Source: a bacterium
Lineage (GTDB): Bacteria; UBA6262
Direction of reading: 5' to 3'
DNA length: 26,400 bases
Assembly: GCA_028716025.1 (NCBI GenBank)
Contig: JAQUQP010000006.1
Location: 1 to 26,400, forward strand
Below are positions 1-7,320 of the stretch, in pieces (position 1 is the first letter of the stretch; each line of letters starts with the position of its first letter). Below the pieces are notes generated by a model, which saw only the letters and a list, made by a program, of their open reading frames with translations, ran no database searches and was not told the DNA's origin. Made by a program: the position numbers and the translations under genes.

Positions 1-649
1 CTACCAGCAGGACTGGCCGGTGGGCTTTAGCCAGACCTTTCAGAGTCTCAGCTACCTGCTTTTTGAGTAATGACTCATCAAGACCATCTTTTGGCGGTAT
101 AAATTCTTCCAACAGCTTGGTGGGAACTTCCATTTTCTGTACATCCAAAGGCACATCGATCCACACCGGCCCGGGGCGGCCGTTCAAAGCCAAATAATAA
201 GCTTTCCCCAGATAATATAAGATTTTTGACGGGTCATCTACCGTGATAAAATATTTAGTGACTTTTTCCACCAACGGCCTAATATTAATGCCTTGGATGC
301 CATATTGGCGAATAGGATGCTCCTGCTGATATTGTACATGGGCCAAAGCGGATTGCCCGGATATTATCATCATTGGCGCGGAATCGGTCCAACCGCCAGC
401 TACGCCATTCATGACATTGACCGCTCCCGGGCCAGCCGTTACCAAGGCAATCCCCAGTTTGCCAGTTATCCGGCCATAGGCTTCAGCGGACATTCCGGCT
501 GACTGTTCATGATGCGTGCAAATAGCACTCAGTTTTTTATTCTGGAAGACCGCGTCTACCAGGAACATAGCCTGGCCGCCGCTAACCATGAATACGGTAT
601 CGGCATTCCTGTCGGTTAAGAATTTAAAAATGTAATCAGCTACTCGCAT
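1..649 (-). CDS. TPP-dependent enzyme, acetolactate synthase/YerE-like (3' end beyond window)
   Basis: The frame is open from an ATG at 649 to the window edge, giving 216 N-terminal residues. A TGGAGG ribosome-binding site lies about 9 bases upstream. The fold is the TPP-enzyme N-terminal pyrimidine-binding domain, with the catalytic glutamate (E48) in HHEQSAGMSAEAYGR, then the TAGPGAVN turn (71-78) and the GRPGPVWIDVPLDVQ segment (158-171) before the central domain. This matches acetolactate synthase and its relative YerE, which adds a decarboxylated 2-oxo acid to C4 of a CDP-4-keto-3,6-dideoxyhexose. It lies 16 bases after an aldolase and at the end of a CDP-dideoxyhexose operon with no isoleucine/valine genes nearby, so I infer a sugar-branching role rather than amino-acid synthesis. 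Donor specificity cannot be read from this fragment, and the FAD and Mg-TPP regions are outside the window. Confidence 0.85.
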   Translation of the reverse strand, partial: MRVADYIFKFLTDRNADTVFMVSGGQAMFLVDAVFQNKKLSAICTHHEQSAGMSAEAYGRITGKLGIALVTAGPGAVNVMNGVAGGWTDSAPMMIISGQSALAHVQYQQEHPIRQYGIQGINIRPLVEKVTKYFITVDDPSKILYYLGKAYYLALNGRPGPVWIDVPLDVQKMEVPTKLLEEFIPPKDGLDESLLKKQVAETLKGLAKAHRPVLLV

Positions 650-665
650 ACTATATTTCCTCCAT

Positions 666-1712
666 TTAAAGTAAAGATTCTATATCATAACTTTCTTTTT
701 CCGAGCCTTTAATACTGGCCAGATACATAGCTACATCCACGATAAAATCCTCTTGGCCGGCAACCATTTTACGCCGCCCCAGTTCCATAAAAATATCCCG
801 TGGATCAACTTTGAATCTTTCTGCTGCCTTTATTACGTTAGACGCGAACCCGGAAAAAACCCCGGCCAGACCGCTGATCAAGACCACAGAATCAATTTCT
901 TGCGGCCGGTGCATCATCTTGGCCACGATCTGGTCGCTTACATCCATTAATTTATATATACCCAGTCCTGTTTCCATTTTCAATTTATGCAATAATCCCG
1001 CCATGACCTCAAGCTGGCAATTACCGGCACCCGCCCCGAAACCCCGGACAGTACCATCGATTATTTTCGCTCCCGCCTTTATCGCGGCCAAAGAATTCCC
1101 CACTGCTAATCCCAGGTTATTATGCGCGTGAAACCCCACCATAACATCTAAATTACCAACCAGGTATCCCACGGTTTCTTCCACCATGCCGGGATCAGAC
1201 GCTCCCGCGGAATCCATCAACAAAACACCCTGAGCGCCATAACTCTGCATTTTCTTCGCTTCCGCCAACAGCCTTTCTTTGGAAGCCATGTGGTACATCA
1301 TCAATATGCCATAAGCGTCCTTGCCCTTCTTTCTGACATAATCAATATGCTGCGCGGTTACATCAGCTTCTGTACAATGACACGCTACGCAAACAAGCTC
1401 AACTCCCAGGTCCAGAGCTGGCCCAAGATTATCTTTGATCGTGCCGAAGCCGGGAATAAGAAAAGCACCAAGTTTAGTTTTTTTCAGGTTCTTGCGCGCC
1501 AAAAAAAGCATCTCCTCGTCTTTTAAAGCGGAGATACCCACTTGTAAAGAAGAAGCCCCTAATCCATTGCCATGGCCCACTATAACCGTCTCTAACCCCG
1601 CATTGTCAATTCCCTGGCAATAATCCGTGATATTCTCAGCCGTCAACTGATGCCTCACCGCGTGTGAGCCATCACGCAACGTTGAGTCAAAAAAGATTAT
1701 TTTACCCGTCAT
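666..1712 (-). CDS. 4-hydroxy-2-oxovalerate aldolase (DmpG/BphI family)
   Basis: The 348-residue protein is full length for class II pyruvate aldolases of the DRE-TIM barrel family. The N-terminal FDSTLRDGSHAVRHQ carries the Arg13-Asp14 pair and the His17 base, and GFHAHNNLGLAVGNS supplies the metal ligands His195 and His197. The family interconverts 4-hydroxy-2-oxopentanoate with pyruvate plus acetaldehyde and works as a channelling complex with an acylating aldehyde dehydrogenase, whose gene ends 3 bases upstream. In aromatic catabolism the pair degrades the hydroxy-oxo acid. No hydratase or ring-cleavage dioxygenase gene is present here, and the neighbours are CDP-sugar genes. I therefore infer the condensing direction, supplying a 2-oxo acid to the adjacent TPP enzyme. 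Confidence 0.93.
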   Translation of the reverse strand: MTGKIIFFDSTLRDGSHAVRHQLTAENITDYCQGIDNAGLETVIVGHGNGLGASSLQVGISALKDEEMLFLARKNLKKTKLGAFLIPGFGTIKDNLGPALDLGVELVCVACHCTEADVTAQHIDYVRKKGKDAYGILMMYHMASKERLLAEAKKMQSYGAQGVLLMDSAGASDPGMVEETVGYLVGNLDVMVGFHAHNNLGLAVGNSLAAIKAGAKIIDGTVRGFGAGAGNCQLEVMAGLLHKLKMETGLGIYKLMDVSDQIVAKMMHRPQEIDSVVLISGLAGVFSGFASNVIKAAERFKVDPRDIFMELGRRKMVAGQEDFIVDVAMYLASIKGSEKESYDIESLL

Positions 1713-1715
1713 AGT

Positions 1716-2603
1716 TTATTCCTTTGCCTTGAGCTTTAATATTTTTCTTTTAGCGTATTCTTCCGCCACATTAACCGCGGCACAGGTTATTATGTCTAAA
1801 TTACCAGAATACTTGGGAAGATAGTCACCCAGGCCGACAACCTCGATCATGGTTGTTACACGGTTATTTTCAACTACCGGGCCCAATACAATTTTATAAC
1901 CGGGAACATATTTTTGTATTTTCTTGGCCATCGCCATGACTGCGGTGGTAATTTCCGTTATCCTGGGTTTTTCGATCTTAGCGTAAATCGTGTTATGCAT
2001 CAGCATAGGCGGCTCAGCCGGATTCAAGACGATGATCGCTTTAGCCAGCCGCACTCCGGTAAAATGGCTGATCGCATCCTTAGTGGTCTGGGTATATTCG
2101 TCTATATTAGCTCTGGTACCGGGCCCCGCGGATTTAGAAGAAATACCGGCGACCACTTCAATATATTCAGTCTCCGGATGCACTTTCTTGATCGCATAGG
2201 CAATTGGCGTAACCGCCTGCCCGCCGCAGGTAACCAGGTTAACATTGTCGTAATTTAAGCATTCTTTAAGATTAATGACCGGTACGCACATTTTACCTAT
2301 CTGGGACGGAGTAAGGTCAATCGCGAACTTACCCAGTTTTTTTAATATCGGAGCGTTATATAAATGGACTTTAGCGGAGGTGGCGTCAAATACGATCTCA
2401 CAACAGAAAGGATTCTGTTGAATATAACCGATGGAATCACAGGATGTTTGTACTCCCAATCTCTGGGCAAACTTGATCCCCTCTGACTCACTGTTCCGGC
2501 CGCAAAAAACACCGCATTCAAGGAATTTAGACCTTTGTACTTTAATCAATAGATCAGTCCCGATATTCCCGGTACCGATGATGCCAACTTTAACCTTTCT
2601 CAT
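1716..2603 (-). CDS. acetaldehyde dehydrogenase, acylating (DmpF/MhpF family)
   Basis: The 295-residue protein has an N-terminal Rossmann motif, GIIGTGNIGTDL (8-19), and the catalytic cysteine Cys126 in LVTCGGQAVTP. It continues through the conserved ISSKSAGPGTRANIDEYT and LNPAEPPMLMHNTI segments of the family. The enzyme interconverts acetyl-CoA plus NADH with acetaldehyde, passing the aldehyde to the partner aldolase encoded just downstream. The ATG at 2603 follows a GGAGAGG ribosome-binding site. Its position between rfbH and the aldolase within a sugar operon suggests that it makes acetaldehyde from acetyl-CoA rather than disposing of it; that direction is inferred. Confidence 0.93.
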   Translation of the reverse strand: MRKVKVGIIGTGNIGTDLLIKVQRSKFLECGVFCGRNSESEGIKFAQRLGVQTSCDSIGYIQQNPFCCEIVFDATSAKVHLYNAPILKKLGKFAIDLTPSQIGKMCVPVINLKECLNYDNVNLVTCGGQAVTPIAYAIKKVHPETEYIEVVAGISSKSAGPGTRANIDEYTQTTKDAISHFTGVRLAKAIIVLNPAEPPMLMHNTIYAKIEKPRITEITTAVMAMAKKIQKYVPGYKIVLGPVVENNRVTTMIEVVGLGDYLPKYSGNLDIITCAAVNVAEEYAKRKILKLKAKE

Positions 2604-2619
2604 GTAACCTCTCCATTAA

Positions 2620-3960
2620 TTAAATTATGGCTCTCATGAATTCCGCTACCACTTTGGCTGTATATCTCAGTTTTTCTGCGGTTATCCCCGGATATACCCC
2701 GATCCAGAATAAACTATTCATCACCAAGTCAGTATTAGCCAATTTTCCCACTACCCGGTACTTCATGTCCGCATAGGCCGGCTGTTTGGTCAAATTACCG
2801 CCAAAAAGCATGCGGGTGGCAATTCTATTCTCTTCCAAATGGTTGACTATATCGGCTCTGACGAAAGGCGCGTTCTCTCGCACCATGAGAGGGAAACCGA
2901 ACCAACTCGGCTCAGACTGGCCGCAAGGCCGCGGCAATATAAAATAAGACTCATATTTTTTAAACAGCTTACTCAGAAAAGCGAAATTTTTCCGTCTGGC
3001 GCTGATAAAATCAGGTAATTTTTCCAGCTGGGCTACCCCTATAGCGGCTTGCATATCAGTCACTTTCAAGTTATACCCGATATGAGAATACGTATATTTA
3101 TGGTCATACCCGAATGGGAGTTTACCCAACTGCCAGGAAAACCGGCGTTGGCACGTATCATCATGGCCTGGATCGCACCAGCAATCACGGCCCCAGTCAC
3201 GGAATGACAGGATCAACCGGCGTAATAAGGGATCATTGGTAGCCAGGGCTCCTCCTTCTCCCATGGTTATATGATGGGCCGGATAAAAGCTAAAGGTAGC
3301 GATATGGCCAAAAGTACCGGTAAATTTTCCCTTATATTTTGATCCCAGGGCATCGCAATTATCTTCCACAAACCACAAATCATGCTTTTTTGCAAATTTT
3401 AAAATAGCTTCTACATTTACCGGATTACCTAAGGTATGCGGCACAAAAATGGCTTTAGTTTTCTTGGTCAGGGCCTTGGTTAAGAGTTCAGTCTTGATAT
3501 TATAAGTCCCTGGGTCGACATCGATAAATACCGGCATCAGGTTATTCTGCAGAATCGGATTCAATGTTGTCGGGAAACCGCACGCGGTAGTGATCACTTC
3601 ATCTCCCGGTTTGAGCTGCTTTTCTTTTAGCAAAGGAGAAGTCAACGCTGAAATAGCCAGTAAATTAGCGGATGAACCGGAATTGGTAAGCAACGTATAT
3701 TTCACTCCCAAGAAATCAGCCAGTTTTTGTTCAAATTTCTGGGCATAACGGCCAGCAGTAAGCCAAAAATCAAGCGAAGCGTCAACTAGGTTGGCCATTT
3801 CTCGTTCGTCATATTGCCTGCCCGCGTAATTAACTAAGGTTTTTCCCGGTATAAAATTTTCCCGGCTTTTTCTGGCCTGGTAAAAAATCTTAATTTCTTT
3901 AATTATTTTGTTTCTTATTTTCTTCTCAACGGCGCTGTTCAATTTCCGGCTCCTTTTCAT
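2620..3960 (-). CDS. rfbH: CDP-4-keto-6-deoxyglucose 3-dehydrase (RfbH/DdhC, E1)
   Basis: A 446-residue PMP-dependent, [2Fe-2S] enzyme of the DegT fold that removes the C3 hydroxyl of CDP-4-keto-6-deoxyglucose, the defining step of 3,6-dideoxyhexose synthesis. Two family hallmarks are visible. The active-site lysine of aminotransferases is replaced by histidine (His229 in SFYPAHHITMGEGG). Four cysteines, Cys202, Cys260, Cys262 and Cys270, fall with the C-X57-C-X1-C-X7-C spacing known for the E1 iron-sulfur cluster. Flanking motifs FRDWGRDCWCDPG and LPFGYDHKYTYSH are typical of RfbH. Its usual reductase partner (RfbI/DdhD, E3) is not in this window. The ATG start at 3960 is preceded by a 21-base gap. 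Confidence 0.97.
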   Translation of the reverse strand: MKRSRKLNSAVEKKIRNKIIKEIKIFYQARKSRENFIPGKTLVNYAGRQYDEREMANLVDASLDFWLTAGRYAQKFEQKLADFLGVKYTLLTNSGSSANLLAISALTSPLLKEKQLKPGDEVITTACGFPTTLNPILQNNLMPVFIDVDPGTYNIKTELLTKALTKKTKAIFVPHTLGNPVNVEAILKFAKKHDLWFVEDNCDALGSKYKGKFTGTFGHIATFSFYPAHHITMGEGGALATNDPLLRRLILSFRDWGRDCWCDPGHDDTCQRRFSWQLGKLPFGYDHKYTYSHIGYNLKVTDMQAAIGVAQLEKLPDFISARRKNFAFLSKLFKKYESYFILPRPCGQSEPSWFGFPLMVRENAPFVRADIVNHLEENRIATRMLFGGNLTKQPAYADMKYRVVGKLANTDLVMNSLFWIGVYPGITAEKLRYTAKVVAEFMRAII

Positions 3961-3981
3961 AGTATTATGGTTTAGTTACGG

Positions 3982-4677
3982 TTATTTCCCAAATTTAAGC
4001 TTAAGCAGACTATATACATAAGAGAGGGCAAATAATAATAAATTTCTTTTTGTATGACCGAACATTCTTTCCTTAAAAGTGTATGGTATTTCCTTTATCT
4101 TCAGGTCCTTATTTTGTTTTTTCAACTTAAATAATATCTCTTCAACAATATCAAAATTATTAGAATACAACGGCAATTTTTTTAGCATTTCCGACCGGTA
4201 CAACTTAAAGCTGTTGGAGACATCCTTGCACTGCAGATCCAAAACTTTAGAATACACGATATTAACGATCTTACTCATCAAGATCAGAACAAAACTGTTA
4301 TCTGTCATGCCTCCGGCTATATACCGGGAAGCGACAACCACTTCGAATTCAGTGCCGGATTCCATCAACCGCGGAATAAATTCCGGGGTGTGTGAACCGT
4401 CAGCATCCATGAAAATGATCTTCCGGCCCTGGGCATACTTGATCCCGGTCCGTACCGCGTCACCGTAAAAATCACTGTTTTCACGGGGGAGGTAATTTAC
4501 CCTATTGGTCTGGCATACTTCCTTACTGTTATCCTTAGGAGCCCTGGTATCGACCACATTGATCTCATACTCGATCCGCAAGGAATCCAATACCGACTTC
4601 AACCTGGGCAAAATTATCCTTAAGTTCTCTTCTTCCAGATAGGCCGGTATAATGACGCTTAGTTCACATCCCGCCAT
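3982..4677 (-). CDS. GT2 glycosyltransferase, polyprenyl-phosphate sugar synthase-like
   Basis: A GT-A family-2 glycosyltransferase resembling dolichyl-phosphate mannose synthase. It begins with SVIIPAYLEEENL, has the metal-binding DxD in FMDADGSH, and has a later YIAGGMTDN region. There is no clear C-terminal pair of membrane helices, so it looks like the short, peripheral DPM1 type. I chose the ATG at 4677 because it overlaps the rfbE stop as TAATG, the coupling style also used at 9083, and AGAGAG precedes it. A longer version starting with TTG at 4701 is open and has AGGAG upstream, so the start is not settled. The substrate is unknown; transfer of a locally made sugar to an acceptor or to undecaprenyl phosphate is likely. 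Confidence 0.85.
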   Translation of the reverse strand: MAGCELSVIIPAYLEEENLRIILPRLKSVLDSLRIEYEINVVDTRAPKDNSKEVCQTNRVNYLPRENSDFYGDAVRTGIKYAQGRKIIFMDADGSHTPEFIPRLMESGTEFEVVVASRYIAGGMTDNSFVLILMSKIVNIVYSKVLDLQCKDVSNSFKLYRSEMLKKLPLYSNNFDIVEEILFKLKKQNKDLKIKEIPYTFKERMFGHTKRNLLLFALSYVYSLLKLKFGK

Positions 4678-5699
4678 TAACGTTTCTCTCTTTTGATCCA
4701 AGCCAGCATTCTCCTGATACCATCCAGCTTATCTACCCGCGGTTGCCAACTCAGGAGCCCGTGGATCTTGGCTATATCGGCCACAAATACTTTTTGGTCA
4801 CTGATGCGCGGTGATAGCTTCCGGTATTTCAATTTAACATCCAACTCGCTCTCTAAAATATCAAATAACTCTAAAAGCGATAAACTATTAGCCATATGTC
4901 CGCCGATATTGAATGCCTGCCCCTTAATCGCTTTAATCTCTTTTGCCGCCTTCAGGTACAACGACACCAGATCATCAACATAGAGAACATCCCTCACCTG
5001 TTTACCATTTCCAGATATGGTAAATGGCCCCCTGGCCACCTTCTTTTTTTGTTCCCAAGCTTGCTGGCAAAACCAGCCGATCCACCCTTGGTCAACCGTA
5101 GCGAATTGCCGGGAACCATACATGGAAGAATGCCTGAAGACAACTGTTTTAAGGCCAAAGATGCGGTGATAATCCAGCATGTATTGATCACCACAGCCTT
5201 TCGAGTTGCCATAAGGAGAATGAAATTCCAGAGGGATGGTTTCGGGGAAACCCTGGGGATAATCAGGCACTGCATAGCGTTTGGGCTGCTCAATATACCT
5301 GACCCATTCAAGATCACCATACACTTTATTAGTGGACGAGTAAATAATGATACTGTCCGGAGAATAATTTCTGGCCGCCTCCAGGACATTCAAAGATCCC
5401 AGGGCATTGATCTCAAAATCCATTCTTGGATTAAGGATGGAAGTGGTCATGGCTACTTGGCCGGCCAAGTGATAAATGATCCCGGGTTTTTCTTTCCTGA
5501 TCACACTTTCTATATCTTCCCTGTTCCGGATATCCCCGTGAATGAACTGGCAATTTCTCTTCCCTTTCAACCAAGCCAGGTTCTCGGTAGAACCATAGCG
5601 GTAAAGATTATCAAAGATCGTTAACTCATGGCTTAGTGGCATAGCGACAGCCAAATTAGAGCCAAGAAAACCGCAACCCCCGGTGATCAAGATTTTCAT
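4677..5699 (-). CDS. rfbE: CDP-paratose 2-epimerase / CDP-tyvelose synthase-like (RfbE)
   Basis: A 340-residue extended short-chain dehydrogenase/reductase. It has GGCGFLG (7-13) for NAD binding, [12 protein letters not shown] (120-131) and the catalytic Tyr163-xxx-Lys167. Several segments are diagnostic of the tyvelose epimerase subfamily rather than generic epimerases: [34 protein letters not shown] and [16 protein letters not shown]. RfbE converts CDP-paratose to CDP-tyvelose by transient oxidation at C2. The start overlaps the upstream rfbS-like stop by 4 bases (ATGA), so the two are translationally coupled, fitting consecutive pathway steps. Whether the true substrate is paratose or a branched derivative is open. 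Confidence 0.9.
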   Translation of the reverse strand: MKILITGGCGFLGSNLAVAMPLSHELTIFDNLYRYGSTENLAWLKGKRNCQFIHGDIRNREDIESVIRKEKPGIIYHLAGQVAMTTSILNPRMDFEINALGSLNVLEAARNYSPDSIIIYSSTNKVYGDLEWVRYIEQPKRYAVPDYPQGFPETIPLEFHSPYGNSKGCGDQYMLDYHRIFGLKTVVFRHSSMYGSRQFATVDQGWIGWFCQQAWEQKKKVARGPFTISGNGKQVRDVLYVDDLVSLYLKAAKEIKAIKGQAFNIGGHMANSLSLLELFDILESELDVKLKYRKLSPRISDQKVFVADIAKIHGLLSWQPRVDKLDGIRRMLAWIKREKR

Positions 5700-6580
5700 T
5701 GAGATAATCCTTTCCTTTCAATTTCGATCATCTTAGTCAAACCCGCAGCCAAGGAAATACCCTGCCGCCAGCCTAAAGCCGTCAATTTTGCCAGATCTAA
5801 CCGGGGGTCCATAACTTCTTTTTCCCGGTACGGGATAGCCCCGAAGTTTAGTCTGGTTTTATTATTACCAGTCAACTTCTTGGCCATTTCCACAAACTCC
5901 CTGATCGTTACTTTTTCCACGGAACCGACCTGGTAATTATAAAAACCCTTACTCAACGAACTGCTATTATCAATTATCTTAAGAAAAGCTTGCATGGCAT
6001 CATCAATATAGATAAAGCTTCTTTTTTGTTTCCCTTCAGTCAGGTCGATCTGGTCGACATTACTTAATAACTTCCTCACAATACTGGTCACGAACTTTGA
6101 ATCATTATCATGAGGACCGTAGAAATGCTCCAATTCAATGTTTATGCAAACTTGATCCACGGCATAAACTTCCAGCCATTGCCTGAACTGGCTTTTGGAC
6201 AGAGAATAATAATTTATGCCTTTATCCAGTATCGTATCAGTATTAATAAAACAATTGATCTGGTATTTTTTACCCAGTTCCAATAACCGTAAAGGCAACA
6301 TTAAATTAGCTTCCATAACCTCTAAGGGGTTGGATACGTCGCGACCATAATTGGTCGCGCAATGGATAATAGTATCTATCTTATGTTTATTCAAAACCAG
6401 GTCCAGATCGGTCCCATCCAGGTCATACATGGTCAATTTTCCGGCCAGGTCTTTAATTCTGCTTAAGTTAGAGCTGTTCCTCTTTAAAACAACCGCCTGG
6501 CCGCCGCCCAAAACGATACCTCGCAACAAACTGCTGCCTAAAAATCCGGTACCTCCGGTCATTAAGAATGTTTTTTTCAT
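5696..6580 (-). CDS. rfbS: CDP-paratose synthase-like SDR reductase (RfbS)
   Basis: A 294-residue SDR protein with GGTGFLG (9-15) and a Tyr125-xxx-Lys129 pair in YYSLSKSQ. The segment [14 protein letters not shown], followed by a [14 protein letters not shown] motif, closely recalls Salmonella/Yersinia RfbS, which reduces the C4 ketone of CDP-4-keto-3,6-dideoxyglucose to give CDP-paratose. The neighbouring rfbE-like gene supports that call. Because a TPP enzyme acting on the same C4 ketone lies in this operon, an alternative is that this protein reduces the exocyclic ketone of a branched sugar, as YerF does in yersiniose synthesis. It overlaps the metallo-hydrolase stop by 4 bases (ATGA). Confidence 0.85.
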   Translation of the reverse strand: MKKTFLMTGGTGFLGSSLLRGIVLGGGQAVVLKRNSSNLSRIKDLAGKLTMYDLDGTDLDLVLNKHKIDTIIHCATNYGRDVSNPLEVMEANLMLPLRLLELGKKYQINCFINTDTILDKGINYYSLSKSQFRQWLEVYAVDQVCINIELEHFYGPHDNDSKFVTSIVRKLLSNVDQIDLTEGKQKRSFIYIDDAMQAFLKIIDNSSSLSKGFYNYQVGSVEKVTIREFVEMAKKLTGNNKTRLNFGAIPYREKEVMDPRLDLAKLTALGWRQGISLAAGLTKMIEIERKGLSQ

Positions 6581-7320
6581 ATATTAATTACCTGATCATC
6601 CCTTGCGGCTATAGTATTCTTAAAAATATTCCGGGCGGCCAGTTCTGCTTTTTTCCTATGCGACAGGGTGGTATACCGGCTGGCATCAAAATGGACCAGG
6701 ACCAGCTTTTTTGCCTGCGCCGTCCATGCCACACCGGCGGCTTGTTCCGGATTCAAATGGGTCCAGCCCCGATGAGTTTCTCCCGGCAACCAAGAACATT
6801 CAGAGATATATATGTCTGCCTGATCGGCCAATTTAAAAAGATTGGCGCATAACCCGGTATCCGGCCCGTAAGCTAAAACTCTACCCTCAACAGCCAGCCG
6901 ATAACCCCAGCAGGGTGATGGATGATTGAGCCGGTAAGATCCTATTTTAAAAGGTGCTTTGATAGATCTATTAACTCCCTGCAACTTTACCCGGCAATGG
7001 GATAACTTATTAAATGGTATCGTCCAGGGCCACTGCATGAATCGCTGCAAGTCTTTTTTCAGCGGTTTTGGCACCACTACTTGTAATCCCTGCGGCAGAG
7101 CCAATTTCGCTAGTGTATGTAATCCGATAATGTGATCCAAATGAAGATGGCTCAAGAAAAGATATACCGGTTTCCGTTTTTTAATAAAACGGTCTAGCTT
7201 ATATATCCCGTTACCAGCATCAAAAACGATATATGCCTTTTCTGTTTCTACTAAGATGCTGATAGTATTGCCGGTCTTGGTATCATACCAGCCGTTTGTG
7301 CCTAAGAAAGTTATTTTCAT
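6577..7320 (-). CDS. metallo-beta-lactamase-fold hydrolase, RNase Z/PhnP-like, function unknown
   Basis: A 247-residue MBL-fold protein. It starts MKITFLGTNGWYDT, carries the zinc motif HLHLDH (residues 58-63), a later His in LNHPSPCWGY, a likely bridging Asp in GPDTG, and a C-terminal VHFDASRY histidine. This pattern resembles the RNase Z/PhnP branch rather than beta-lactamases. Homologs are seen in polysaccharide clusters but I know of no defined reaction. It is overlapped by 4 bases on both sides (ATGA with the CDP-glucose dehydratase and with the rfbS-like gene), which places it inside the CDP-sugar operon and argues for a role tied to that pathway. A cyclic phosphate or sugar-nucleotide hydrolysis role is possible but unsupported. 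Confidence 0.85.
   Translation of the reverse strand: MKITFLGTNGWYDTKTGNTISILVETEKAYIVFDAGNGIYKLDRFIKKRKPVYLFLSHLHLDHIIGLHTLAKLALPQGLQVVVPKPLKKDLQRFMQWPWTIPFNKLSHCRVKLQGVNRSIKAPFKIGSYRLNHPSPCWGYRLAVEGRVLAYGPDTGLCANLFKLADQADIYISECSWLPGETHRGWTHLNPEQAAGVAWTAQAKKLVLVHFDASRYTTLSHRKKAELAARNIFKNTIAARDDQVINI

Noticed and set aside
293..502. Plus-strand 69-codon open frame near the window start
   Set aside because: It is antisense to the TPP enzyme gene, whose motifs are clear on the minus strand.
1..649. Interpretation as acetolactate synthase for branched-chain amino acids
   Set aside because: No ilvN, ilvC or other ilv/leu gene is nearby, and the operon context is nucleotide-sugar synthesis. The fragment alone cannot exclude it, so the gene is left without a symbol.
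666..2603. Interpretation as an aromatic meta-cleavage catabolic operon
   Set aside because: No hydratase, decarboxylase or dioxygenase genes accompany the pair, and the flanking genes are CDP-sugar enzymes.
4896..5624. 242-codon plus-strand open frame
   Set aside because: It lies antisense within the well-supported rfbE gene and its translation has no family resemblance or ribosome-binding site.
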